Shown here piece by piece: positions 51,185 through 58,856 of a DNA stretch of 64,000 nt. The translations under genes and the position numbers were made by a program. Source of the DNA: CAZZBM01 sp964652255 (GTDB lineage Bacteria > Bdellovibrionota > Bacteriovoracia > Bacteriovoracales > CAZZBM01); the NCBI GenBank assembly GCA_964652255.1, contig CAZZBM010000001.1, positions 310,001-374,000 on the forward strand, given 5' to 3'. Below the pieces are notes generated by a model. The model had not been told where the DNA came from. It saw only the letters and a program-made list of their open reading frames with translations, and searched no databases. Position 1 is the stretch's first letter, and each line of letters starts with the position of its first letter.

Positions 51185-51556
51185 TTACAATACCTCACTA
51201 GCTAAGGAACAAATTTTTGTAAAATTTTTTGTTCTTAATTCTCTAGCTACTGGTCCAAAAATTCTTGTTCCAATAGGATCAGAACCAGCAGTTCCTAAAA
51301 GAACTACACTATTATCATCAAAAGTAATACTTGTTCCATCTTTTCTTAAGATTGGGTATTTCGTTCTTACAATAACAGCTTTTTTCACTTCACCCTTTTT
51401 TACTTTTCCACCAGGGATAGCATTCTTAATAGCGACAACAATGATATCTCCTAAGGAAGCTGAATATTTTTTAGATCCACCTAAAACTCGAATACAAGAA
51501 ACTTCCTTGGCTCCAGAATTGTCTGCCACATTTAACCTAGACTCTAATTGAATCAT
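51185..51556 (-). CDS. rplN: 50S ribosomal protein L14
   Basis: The 123-residue product starts MIQLESRLNVADNSGAKEV, the exact family start. An upstream in-frame ATG (51580) would add eight residues but is inside rpsQ. The chosen ATG has a GGGGGG ribosome site five bases upstream and overlaps the rpsQ stop. L14 is the docking partner of RsfS, encoded at 41323. Confidence 0.97.
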   Translation of the reverse strand: MIQLESRLNVADNSGAKEVSCIRVLGGSKKYSASLGDIIVVAIKNAIPGGKVKKGEVKKAVIVRTKYPILRKDGTSITFDDNSVVLLGTAGSDPIGTRIFGPVARELRTKNFTKICSLASEVL

Positions 51557-51798
51557 ATATTCCCCCCATAAACTTCCCATCGTTTTAAACGAGAATGAGG
51601 TTTACTTTCTATAATCGTAACGATTTCACCTAAGGCTTTTTCTTTTCCCTCATAATGAACATGATACTTTTTAGAGGCTGTCATGATTTTTTCATAACGA
51701 GGATGATTAAATCGACGATCCACTCTAACAACTAAGGTCTTAGCGGATTTATTATTCACCACTACTCCTTTTAAAATTTTTTTAGATTTATCACTCAT
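51553..51798 (-). CDS. rpsQ: 30S ribosomal protein S17
   Basis: The 81-residue product has LKGVVVNNKSAKTLVVRVDR, HPRYEKIMTASKKYHVHYEG and IIESKPHSRLKRWEV, all S17 hallmarks. Its start lies in the last codons of rpmC (eight-base overlap), and it overlaps rplN by four bases. Confidence 0.96.
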   Translation of the reverse strand: MSDKSKKILKGVVVNNKSAKTLVVRVDRRFNHPRYEKIMTASKKYHVHYEGKEKALGEIVTIIESKPHSRLKRWEVYGGNI

Positions 51799-51940
51799 TG
51801 TTTTTTTCCTGCTGCATTTTTTTTGCTATAGTTTTTTTCAATAATTTATACTCATGTATCTTAGGTACTTGTTTTAAAACTTTTAATTCAAGCCTCTTCT
51901 TTAAAAGAGATAACTTTAATCCTTCAATTTCTTTCTTCAT
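51791..51940 (-). CDS. rpmC: 50S ribosomal protein L29 (short, divergent)
   Basis: This 49-residue gene was found in the space between rplP and rpsQ. The product begins MKKEIEGLKLSLLKKRLELK and ends in KLLKKTIAKKMQQEKNNE. Two helices and the IAK segment (usually IARIKT) fit L29, but it is short and divergent, so identification rests mainly on its canonical position. Its stop lies inside the rpsQ start. Confidence 0.85.
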   Translation of the reverse strand: MKKEIEGLKLSLLKKRLELKVLKQVPKIHEYKLLKKTIAKKMQQEKNNE

Positions 51941-51942
51941 TT

Positions 51943-52353
51943 TTAAGCCTCTTTACCCACAATCTTTGTTCTTAAAGGTAACTTGTATCCTGCTAACTTT
52001 AGCGCTTCCTTCGCCTGATCTACACTAATACCACCCACTTCGAAAAGAATACGACCTGGACGAACCACTGCCACCCACAATTCTGGAGAACCCTTACCAC
52101 TCCCCATTCTCACCTCAGCTGGTTTTCTTGTTAATGCTTTATGGGGAAATACTTTAATCCAAAGATTTCCTCCTTTTTTTGCATAACGAGAAATTACAAT
52201 CCTAGCCGATTCAATTTGACGATTAGTCAAAAAACCACAGGTTGTCGCTTGTAATCCAAACTCACCATAGGTAATTGTGTTACCTCGATGTGCTCGACCC
52301 TTCATTCTCCCTTTTTGGGGTTTTCTCCATTTAACTTTTTTTGGACTTAACAT
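51943..52353 (-). CDS. rplP: 50S ribosomal protein L16
   Basis: The 136-residue product starts with SPKKVKWRKPQKGRMKGRAH and has GEFGLQATTCGFLTNRQIES and the RMGSGKGSPELWVAVVRPGR loop, which carries the Arg that is hydroxylated in some bacteria. It precedes rpmC on the coding strand. Confidence 0.97.
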   Translation of the reverse strand: MLSPKKVKWRKPQKGRMKGRAHRGNTITYGEFGLQATTCGFLTNRQIESARIVISRYAKKGGNLWIKVFPHKALTRKPAEVRMGSGKGSPELWVAVVRPGRILFEVGGISVDQAKEALKLAGYKLPLRTKIVGKEA

Positions 52354-52365
52354 ACTTAACCCTTA

Positions 52366-52992
52366 TTATTTGTAAATATCACCTTTATAGACCCAGACCT
52401 TAATTCCAATGATTCCATAGGTTGTTAAAGCCTCAGCTGTACCATAATCTATATCAGCTCTGATGGTGTGAAGAGGCACTTTCTTTTCTGAATATCCTTC
52501 AACTCTTGCCATCTCAGCTCCACCTAAACGACCTGAACACTTAATTTTTATTCCCTTCACTCCTGATCTAAAAGCTAAGGTCATTACTTTTTTCATAGCT
52601 CTTCTAAAAGCCACTCTTTTTTCTAACTGCTGAGCAATATTTTCAGCAATAAGTTTTGCCTCTGCATCAGGACGTTTTACTTCAACTATATTTAAAACCA
52701 ATTGAGATTTCACCATTTTAGAAAGATCTTCTTTAGCCTTATCAATACCAGCACCTTTCTTACCAATAGCAATACCAGGCTTTGCTGTATGAACAGTGAC
52801 TTTTATTTGTTCAAGTGATCTTTCAATATCAACTCTAGCCACAGCTGCATTTTTTAATTCTTTGTCTAAATAACGTCTAATTAAAAGATCTTCTTGCAAT
52901 TTCTCTTTATAATCTTTTTGAGCGAACCAAACAGATTGCCAATCTTTAATATAACCTAATCTTAAACCATATGGATGTACTTTTTGTCCCAT
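52366..52992 (-). CDS. rpsC: 30S ribosomal protein S3
   Basis: The 208-residue product has MGQKVHPYGLRLGYIKDWQS, a KH domain (VHTAKPGIAIGKKGAGIDKA) and the C-terminal CSGRLGGAEMARVEGYSEKK. Its length matches the core without a long C-terminal tail. Confidence 0.97.
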   Translation of the reverse strand: MGQKVHPYGLRLGYIKDWQSVWFAQKDYKEKLQEDLLIRRYLDKELKNAAVARVDIERSLEQIKVTVHTAKPGIAIGKKGAGIDKAKEDLSKMVKSQLVLNIVEVKRPDAEAKLIAENIAQQLEKRVAFRRAMKKVMTLAFRSGVKGIKIKCSGRLGGAEMARVEGYSEKKVPLHTIRADIDYGTAEALTTYGIIGIKVWVYKGDIYK

Positions 52993-52996
52993 GCTC

Positions 52997-53320
52997 TCAC
53001 CCTATTACCATTGTTAAATAACTAATTTTTTTCTTAATTCGATAAGCTCGACCCTGAGCCCTAGGCATCATTCTTTTTATCGTTGGACCCTGATTAGCAT
53101 AAACTTGCTTAATAGAAAGATCTTTTAAAACTAAATTTTTTCCTTCAGCTATAGCTAATCCACTCTTTAATAATTTTGTAAAAACAATGGCTAAATTTTT
53201 TTTAGGTAAAAAACGTAAAATCTTTAAAGAATCTTCAACATTTTTTCCTCTTACTAAATCAGCCACAAGCCTTACTTTTCTTGCAGAAGAACGAATAGAA
53301 TTATTTTTTACAGTAATCAT
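52997..53320 (-). CDS. rplV: 50S ribosomal protein L22
   Basis: The 107-residue product has SARKVRLVADLVRGKNVEDS and the exit-tunnel loop MMPRAQGRAYRIKKKISYL. The beta-hairpin loop of L22 lines the peptide tunnel where macrolides bind; no obvious deletion is seen. It overlaps rpsS by four bases. Confidence 0.97.
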   Translation of the reverse strand: MITVKNNSIRSSARKVRLVADLVRGKNVEDSLKILRFLPKKNLAIVFTKLLKSGLAIAEGKNLVLKDLSIKQVYANQGPTIKRMMPRAQGRAYRIKKKISYLTMVIG

Positions 53321-53601
53321 TTTTTCTCCACCTTCTTAGCTCCACTATGACCATGAAAAGTTCTTGTTTGGGAAAATTCACCTAATTTATGGCCGACCAT
53401 ATTATCTGAAATGAACACAGGTATAAATTTTTTTCCATTATGGACAGCAAATGTTAACCCTATAAATTCAGGTAAAATCATTGAACGTCTCGACCATGTT
53501 TTAATAATTTTTGTTCCCTTCTCTTGCGTAGCTTTAGCTTTTTTCACTTGTCTTTGCAATGAAAGATCAACAAAAGGTCCTTTCTTTAATGATCTTGGCA
53601 T
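53317..53601 (-). CDS. rpsS: 30S ribosomal protein S19
   Basis: The 94-residue product begins MPRSLKKGPFVDLSLQRQVK and contains IKTWSRRSMILPEFIGLTFA and VGHKLGEFSQTRTFHGHSGA, standard for S19. Between rplB and rplV. Confidence 0.97.
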   Translation of the reverse strand: MPRSLKKGPFVDLSLQRQVKKAKATQEKGTKIIKTWSRRSMILPEFIGLTFAVHNGKKFIPVFISDNMVGHKLGEFSQTRTFHGHSGAKKVEKK

Positions 53602-53602
53602 A

Positions 53603-54439
53603 TTATTTTCCTCTCACATGACGTGATGTCACTATTGTTTTTTGAGTTCTTTTATTTTTTCTTGTTCTATATCCTCTTGTTGGCTTCCCCCAAGGAGTCA
53701 CTGGATGACGCCCACCAGAAGTTTTTCCTTCACCACCACCATGAGGATGATCAATTGGGTTCATCGCAACCCCTCTTACAGTAGGTCTAATACCTAACTT
53801 TCTAGAAATTCCAGCTTTTCCAAGAACTCTTTGTTCATGTTCTAAGTTACCAACTTGACCAATAGTAGCTTTACAGTTCTTGGATATCTTTTTTAATTCC
53901 CCTGAACTTAATCTCACTAAAACATAATTAAATTCTTTAGCCATAAGCTGAGCATAAGTTCCTGCACTTCTAGCCAATTGCCCACCTGCTCCTGGATAAA
54001 GCTCCACATTATGAATAATAGTTCCTACTGGAATATTTTCTAAAGTTTTAGCATTTCCTGGCTTAATATCAGCTTCAGAAGAAGCAATGACTTCATCTCC
54101 AACCTTAAGTCCTAAAGGAGCTAAGATATAAGATTTCTCTCCATCTCTATATGAGAGAAGAGCAATTCTGCAAGTTCTATTTGGATCATACTCTATGGTT
54201 TGAACAAAAGCAGGAATATTTTCTTTTGTTCTTTTAAAATCAATAATTCTGTATTTTTTCTTAACTCCACCACCATGATGTCTTGTTGTAATCACTCCAT
54301 GATGGTTTCTTCCAGCTTGAGATTTTTTTGTCACTAGAAGCTTTTTAACTTGAGGTTTTCTAACATTAATTTCTTCACTTCTAACGACAGCACGTTTTCT
54401 TAAGGAAGGAGTTGTTGGTTTAAATTTTTTTATAGCCAT
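53603..54439 (-). CDS. rplB: 50S ribosomal protein L2
   Basis: The 278-residue product lies at the peptidyl transferase centre. Typical segments are GRNHHGVITTRHHGGGVKKK, ARSAGTYAQLMAKEFNYVLV and MNPIDHPHGGGEGKTSGGRH, the last carrying the functionally important His. Confidence 0.98.
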   Translation of the reverse strand: MAIKKFKPTTPSLRKRAVVRSEEINVRKPQVKKLLVTKKSQAGRNHHGVITTRHHGGGVKKKYRIIDFKRTKENIPAFVQTIEYDPNRTCRIALLSYRDGEKSYILAPLGLKVGDEVIASSEADIKPGNAKTLENIPVGTIIHNVELYPGAGGQLARSAGTYAQLMAKEFNYVLVRLSSGELKKISKNCKATIGQVGNLEHEQRVLGKAGISRKLGIRPTVRGVAMNPIDHPHGGGEGKTSGGRHPVTPWGKPTRGYRTRKNKRTQKTIVTSRHVRGK

Positions 54440-54449
54440 AATTTTTTTC

Positions 54450-54740
54450 CTATATAGAAGGTCCTACTTGTAGACTTTGTCCTTCTTTCAACTGAACATA
54501 AACTTTTTTATAAGGAGTTTGCTGATAAACTTTATTTTGAACACGACGCTTTCTTTTTCCTGCATAGTTTAAACTTCTTACTTTTAAGACCTGTACATGA
54601 TAAATAGATTCAATCAGGTCTTTAATCTGAGTTTTTGTTGCTTCAGGTTTCACTGAAAAAGTATAAGTATTATTTTTTTCTTGTAATAAAGATACTTTTT
54701 CTGTTGATAAAGGTTTTTCTATTAAATAATATTTTTTCAT
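54450..54740 (-). CDS. rplW: 50S ribosomal protein L23
   Basis: The 96-residue product has IEKPLSTEKVSLLQEKNNTY, the FSVKPEATKTQIKDLIE helix and VRSLNYAGKRKRR, fitting L23, which forms the chaperone and SRP docking site at the tunnel exit. It overlaps rplD by four bases. Confidence 0.96.
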   Translation of the reverse strand: MKKYYLIEKPLSTEKVSLLQEKNNTYTFSVKPEATKTQIKDLIESIYHVQVLKVRSLNYAGKRKRRVQNKVYQQTPYKKVYVQLKEGQSLQVGPSI

Positions 54741-55345
54741 TCTAACCTACCCAAAATTTGTTCCAAAGCTTGTTTTTCAAAAATAAGAAAATCATATTTC
54801 AAAGCATCATAAACATTAAAACCTAAGCTCATCACTGGTTTAATTTTTAAAATATTTCTTAAAGCTCTGTGAGCTGTAATGTTTTCATTTAAAACAACAA
54901 AAGCTGATTCTATTTTTTTACTTTGTAAAAAAGAAATCATTTCTTTTGTTTTTCCAGAAGATTCAATGGTGTCAAAAATCATTAACTTCTGATGTTCAAT
55001 TTTATCTAACAACATAGTTTTAATGGCTTTTTTCATCACCTTTTTATTAACTTTTTGTTCAAAAGATCTTGGACTTGGACCAAAAACCACTCCTCCTCCA
55101 GGATTTAAAGGAGAACGACTAGACCCCTGTCTAGCACGACCAGAACCTTTTTGCTTAAAAGGTTTTGCTCCTCCACCAGATACAAGAGCTTTATTTTTAA
55201 CACTAGCACTGCCTTGTCTTTTTTTAGCTCTCAATGCTTCCATCACTTGATGAACAACAGCTGGACTATAATCTTTTTCCGTTAAAGCCAAAGAGATTTC
55301 ACCAACAACTTTGTTTTGATGACTAAGTACTTCTAACTTTTTCAT
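54737..55345 (-). CDS. rplD: 50S ribosomal protein L4
   Basis: The 202-residue product has the tunnel loop with KPFKQKGSGRARQGSSRSPL and FGPSPRSFEQKVNKKVMKKA. In E. coli L4 represses its own S10 operon at the leader before rpsJ; here a hairpin lies between rpsJ and rplC instead. Confidence 0.97.
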   Translation of the reverse strand: MKKLEVLSHQNKVVGEISLALTEKDYSPAVVHQVMEALRAKKRQGSASVKNKALVSGGGAKPFKQKGSGRARQGSSRSPLNPGGGVVFGPSPRSFEQKVNKKVMKKAIKTMLLDKIEHQKLMIFDTIESSGKTKEMISFLQSKKIESAFVVLNENITAHRALRNILKIKPVMSLGFNVYDALKYDFLIFEKQALEQILGRLE

Positions 55346-56004
55346 GCTTTTATCGCCTTCTTAATTTTCACAAAAGATTTTTTAGAACCAGGAATAGCTC
55401 CCTTCACTAAAATAAAACCTTCTTGAAAATTCATATCTACTAACTCAAGATTTTGAATAGTGACCTGCTCTCCACCCATTCTTCCTGGCATCTTTTTCTC
55501 TGGAAAAATTCTTGCCGGAGTTGCTCTATTTCCCACAGAACCAGGAGCTCTATGAAAACGAGAACCATGAGCTGCTGGACCACCAGAAAAATTATATCTT
55601 TTCATCACCCCTTGGAATCCTTTACCCTTAGAAATTCCAACAACATCTAAAAGATCCCCTTTTTTAAAGAAACCTAACGTTACTTGCTGTCCTAAAAAAT
55701 CAGCCTGAGGTGTAAGAGAAACTTCAAAAGAACGAGCAAAAAATCGGTCTTCAATTCCAGCTTTTTTTTGATGCCCTCTTAAAGGTTTTGAAACATTTTT
55801 TTCTCTTTTTTCATAATAAGAAACTTGAACAGCTTCATAACCTTCTTTTTCTTTTGTTTTAACCTGTGAAACAAACTGAGGAATAATTTTTAATACAGTC
55901 ACAGGAATTCTTCCTTGATCATTAAAAATTTGAGTCATTCCCACTTTTTCTAGATAAACTTCAGGAAGTGCAACGCCTTCCTCTGTTTTTAATTTTTCTT
56001 CCAT
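55342..56004 (-). CDS. rplC: 50S ribosomal protein L3
   Basis: The 220-residue product has VGMTQIFNDQGRIPVTVLKI, FSGGPAAHGSRFHRAPGSVG and PARIFPEKKMPGRMGGEQVT, standard for L3. About 20 acidic residues precede the usual start (near LEKVGMTQIF), so the annotated start gives an N-terminal extension. A GGAGG ribosome site supports ATG 56004. Confidence 0.96.
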   Translation of the reverse strand: MEEKLKTEEGVALPEVYLEKVGMTQIFNDQGRIPVTVLKIIPQFVSQVKTKEKEGYEAVQVSYYEKREKNVSKPLRGHQKKAGIEDRFFARSFEVSLTPQADFLGQQVTLGFFKKGDLLDVVGISKGKGFQGVMKRYNFSGGPAAHGSRFHRAPGSVGNRATPARIFPEKKMPGRMGGEQVTIQNLELVDMNFQEGFILVKGAIPGSKKSFVKIKKAIKA

Positions 56005-56022
56005 CTTTATGATTCCTCCACA

Positions 56023-56052
56023 GCATCACCTCTCTTATGAAAGAGAGGATGC
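56023..56052 (-). promoter_or_regulatory. Hairpin between rpsJ and rplC
   Basis: On the coding strand GCATC and CTCTCTT pair with AAGAGAG and GATGC around a four-base TCAT loop, a 12-pair stem with a two-base GT bulge. It lies just before the rplC ribosome site (GTGGAGGA). No T tract follows, so it is not a terminator. A translational control or processing element is inferred. Confidence 0.55.
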
Positions 56053-56066
56053 GTTCATGGTTTTTT

Positions 56067-56369
56067 TTAATACTTTATTTGCACATCTACACCAGAAGAC
56101 AATTCTAACTTCATTAAGCTATCAATAGTCTGCTGAGTAGGCTCCACAATATCAACAATACGAACGTGAGTTCTCATCTCAAATTGCTCTCGAGACTTCT
56201 TATTAATATGAGGAGATCTTAAAACTGTATACCTATTAATTTTCGTAGGAAAAGGAATAGGTCCTAAAATTCTTGCTCCTGTGTTTTTTGCTGTTTGAAC
56301 AATATCTTCCACAGAACGATCAAGAATTTTATGATCATAAGCTTTAAGTTTAATACGTAACTTATTCAT
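56067..56369 (-). CDS. rpsJ: 30S ribosomal protein S10 (NusE)
   Basis: The 100-residue product has KLRIKLKAYDHKILDRSVED, ARILGPIPFPTKINRYTVLR and SREQFEMRTHVRIVDIVEPT, standard for S10, which also acts as NusE in antitermination. It follows tuf by two bases. Confidence 0.97.
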   Translation of the reverse strand: MNKLRIKLKAYDHKILDRSVEDIVQTAKNTGARILGPIPFPTKINRYTVLRSPHINKKSREQFEMRTHVRIVDIVEPTQQTIDSLMKLELSSGVDVQIKY

Positions 56370-56371
56370 TT

Positions 56372-57562
56372 TTATCCTATAATTTCACTGACTGTTCCAG
56401 CTCCGATTGTTCGACCACCTTCACGTATAGCAAATCTTAATCCTTTTTCCATAGCTACTGGTGCGATTAACTCTACTTCTATTGAAGTATTGTCTCCTGG
56501 CATGACCATTTCAACACCTTGAGCTAATTTCACTGCTCCAGTTACATCTGTTGTTCTAAAGTAAAACTGAGGTCTGTAACCTGGTAGTATAGCTGTATGC
56601 CTTCCACCTTCTTCTTTTGTCAAGATGTAAACCTCTGCTTTAAACTTTGTGTGAGGCTTTACAGATCCAGGTTTAATTAAACATTGTCCTCTTTCTACTT
56701 CTTCTCTTTTAGTGCCTCTTAGTAAGAGACCAGCATTATCCCCTGCCTGACCTTCATCAAGAAGCTTTCTAAACATTTCAATTCCAGTAATAGTTGTTGT
56801 CTGAGTTGGCTTAATCCCAACAATTTCAACAGTATCACCGACTTTAATTATTCCTCTTTCAATTCTTCCAGTAACAACTGTTCCTCTCCCTGAGATAGTG
56901 AAAACATCTTCAACTGGCATTAAGAAGTCCTTATCTACTGCTCTTACTGGAGTTTCAATATAGGAATCTACTGCTTCCATCAATTTAACAATAGCTTCTT
57001 TTCCAATAGCAGGATCTCTTCCTTCTACAGCAGCTAGAGCTGATCCTCTAATAAAAGGAATATCATTTCCTGGAAAGTTATAAGAAGTTAATAAATCTCT
57101 TAATTCCATTTCAACTAAATCAATAAGCTCTGGATCATCAACCTGATCTACTTTATTTAAAAATACAACAATTCTTGGAACGCCCACCTGTCTAGCAAGA
57201 AGGATATGTTCTCTTGTTTGAGGCATAGCACCATCTGTTGCAGAACAAACTAAAATAGCTCCATCCATTTGAGCCGCACCCGTAATCATGTTTTTTACAT
57301 AATCAGCGTGACCCGGACAATCTACGTGAGCATAATGCCTTTTTGCTGTTTGATATTCAACATGGGCTGTATTGATAGTAATACCTCTAGCTTTTTCTTC
57401 TGGAGCTGAATCAATATCAGCGTAAGACTTCTTTTCTCCACCATTAATTTCAGACATAATCATGGTAATAGCAGCTGTTAAAGTTGTTTTACCATGATCA
57501 ACGTGACCAATGGTTCCGATATTCACATGGGGTTTACTACGATCAAATTTTTCTTTAGACAT
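56372..57562 (-). CDS. tuf: Elongation factor Tu
   Basis: EF-Tu delivers aminoacyl-tRNA to the ribosome. The 396-residue product is full length with G1 GTIGHVDHGKTTLTAAI, G2 RGITINTAHVEY, G3 DCPGHADYVKNMITGAAQ and G4 NKVD (NKCD in many bacteria). Domains 2 and 3 are intact (RGTVVTGRIERGIIKVGD). It starts a transcription unit running into the S10 operon, with its own putative promoter at 57597. It is separated from fusA by an island on the opposite strand. Confidence 0.98.
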   Translation of the reverse strand: MSKEKFDRSKPHVNIGTIGHVDHGKTTLTAAITMIMSEINGGEKKSYADIDSAPEEKARGITINTAHVEYQTAKRHYAHVDCPGHADYVKNMITGAAQMDGAILVCSATDGAMPQTREHILLARQVGVPRIVVFLNKVDQVDDPELIDLVEMELRDLLTSYNFPGNDIPFIRGSALAAVEGRDPAIGKEAIVKLMEAVDSYIETPVRAVDKDFLMPVEDVFTISGRGTVVTGRIERGIIKVGDTVEIVGIKPTQTTTITGIEMFRKLLDEGQAGDNAGLLLRGTKREEVERGQCLIKPGSVKPHTKFKAEVYILTKEEGGRHTAILPGYRPQFYFRTTDVTGAVKLAQGVEMVMPGDNTSIEVELIAPVAMEKGLRFAIREGGRTIGAGTVSEIIG

Positions 57563-57596
57563 TTTTTACTCCTCGTATAAAATTCAAACTTTGCCT

Positions 57597-57625
57597 AACT
57601 TAATGAAATTTTCTCCCTTCGTCAA
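57597..57625 (-). promoter_or_regulatory. Putative promoter of tuf and the S10 operon
   Basis: On the reverse strand TTGACG (57620-57625) and TAAGTT (57597-57602) are separated by 17 bases, about 35 bases before the tuf start, and a GAGGAG ribosome site follows. The -10 is weak, so this is tentative. Confidence 0.45.
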
Positions 57626-57698
57626 TGATCTTTCTTAAATTCCCTAGGGTTTTTTCTTCATTTTTTCCATTTTTTTAAAAAAAAGTAGAATAAGACCT

Positions 57699-58418
57699 AT
57701 GTATTTATTTTTTATCTTACTCCTGACCTGTTCTGATTCTAACAACTCTCTATCCATAACAGATGAATTCCCCATTTCTCTTTATCATTATAAAGATGAT
57801 CTTTTAGCTCTTGATCAATGTTCTGAAAACAGCAAAAAAGAACTTTATACTTTTCTAGTTTATCTTTTTCTTTATCAACAAAAATCTTCTTCAGATTCAA
57901 ACTTTTTTCTCTTTCTTGAAGAGATTATTCTTGAACCTTTTCTTCAACATAAATCTTCTTTAAATTCACAAGAACTAGATCATTTTTTTTTCACTAGTGA
58001 ACTAGATGAATTGTTAAAGTTACAAATTATTAAAAAAAAATGCTTACAAGATTTTATAAACACTCTCCCTTGGTTGAAAAAACTTTTTAAAAAAACTTAT
58101 CAAACAAAATCTTTTGCTTGCCTGACTTTTGATCAAAAAAAATGTCTTCTATCCCCACAAGAAAGATCTCTCTTTTACAAAAAACAAAAACATTTATTTA
58201 AAAATAAAAACATCAATTCTTTTCAATTATTTCTCTTAGCAACACACAATTATCTCTTAAAACTAGGTTTGAATTCAGAAAAATATTTTAACTTTCTTAA
58301 TATTGATTCTCTTCTTTTTAACAAATTAACAAAAAAGTGCCTAACAAAAACCATAAACAAAAAATTTATTAATCAAAAGCTAGATGAAGAATTAGAAGAT
58401 TTTCTAAGAAATTTATAA
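57699..58418 (+). CDS. Predicted lipoprotein inserted between tuf and fusA, unknown
   Basis: I do not recognise this 239-residue protein. It begins with a short hydrophobic signal and a possible lipobox (MYLFFILLLTC; Thr before the Cys is less usual than Gly, Ala or Ser). The rest is helical, rich in Phe, Leu and Lys, with four further scattered Cys. No Shine-Dalgarno is seen. It runs opposite to the surrounding ribosomal genes and is followed by a decayed frame with a similar residue pattern. An envelope protein of lineage-specific type is likely. Confidence 0.55.
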   Translation: MYLFFILLLTCSDSNNSLSITDEFPISLYHYKDDLLALDQCSENSKKELYTFLVYLFLYQQKSSSDSNFFLFLEEIILEPFLQHKSSLNSQELDHFFFTSELDELLKLQIIKKKCLQDFINTLPWLKKLFKKTYQTKSFACLTFDQKKCLLSPQERSLFYKKQKHLFKNKNINSFQLFLLATHNYLLKLGLNSEKYFNFLNIDSLLFNKLTKKCLTKTINKKFINQKLDEELEDFLRNL

Positions 58419-58467
58419 TTTTAACCTAAAAACTTTTATTTTTTAACAAATTACTATACTTTATTTT

Positions 58468-58856
58468 ATGTTTTTCTTTCTTCTTGCTGATTTTTTATCT
58501 GAAAAAAGACAGTTCTATCAACTGATTTTATTCCCTATATTACAAAAGAAAATTCAATCTACAAAGAATATTTTTTATTTCGTAAAAATTACTATTATAA
58601 TAATCTTTCAGAACAAGATTTATTTTATTTGTTTTGGCTAGTGAAAAACTATTCTATTTATTTAATAAACGAAAATTTCCCTATGATCCTTGAAAAGGAT
58701 GATAGGGGATGAGAAGATGGTGAAGAAAAAAAATTTAAAGATTTCTTTAAAACATTATTTAATCAACAACAAGAATTTGCATTAGACACATCTTGTTTGA
58801 AAAAAATTTCTTATAAAGAATTCATGAAATCTTATCATAAACTAAAAAAAAATTAA
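58468..58856 (+). pseudogene. Decayed relative of the upstream lipoprotein gene
   Basis: This fills the gene-poor stretch 58419-58852. ATG 58468 opens a frame that stops at TAG 58639. A second frame is open from 58503, is interrupted by one TGA at 58710 and continues to TAA at 58854. Read together, the second frame gives a protein-like sequence (IPYITKENSIYKEYFLFRKN, then FKDFFKTLFNQQQ and CLKKISYKEFMKSY) with composition and spacing resembling the upstream protein. The simplest reading is a frameshifted gene with an in-frame stop. TGA reassignment is unlikely, since TGA ends smc and other intact genes. The 3' end overlaps the fusA stop. Confidence 0.55.

Noticed and set aside
51147..51551. 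Plus-strand open frame of 134 codons across rplX and rplN
   Set aside because: Antisense to ribosomal protein genes with unmistakable products.
55023..55250. Plus-strand open frame inside rplD
   Set aside because: Antisense shadow of the L4 basic loop.
58710..58712. TGA read as tryptophan (alternative genetic code)
   Set aside because: TGA terminates smc, the 1932-2369 gene, murJ, scpB and others at correct ends; the frame here also needs a frameshift, so decay is simpler.
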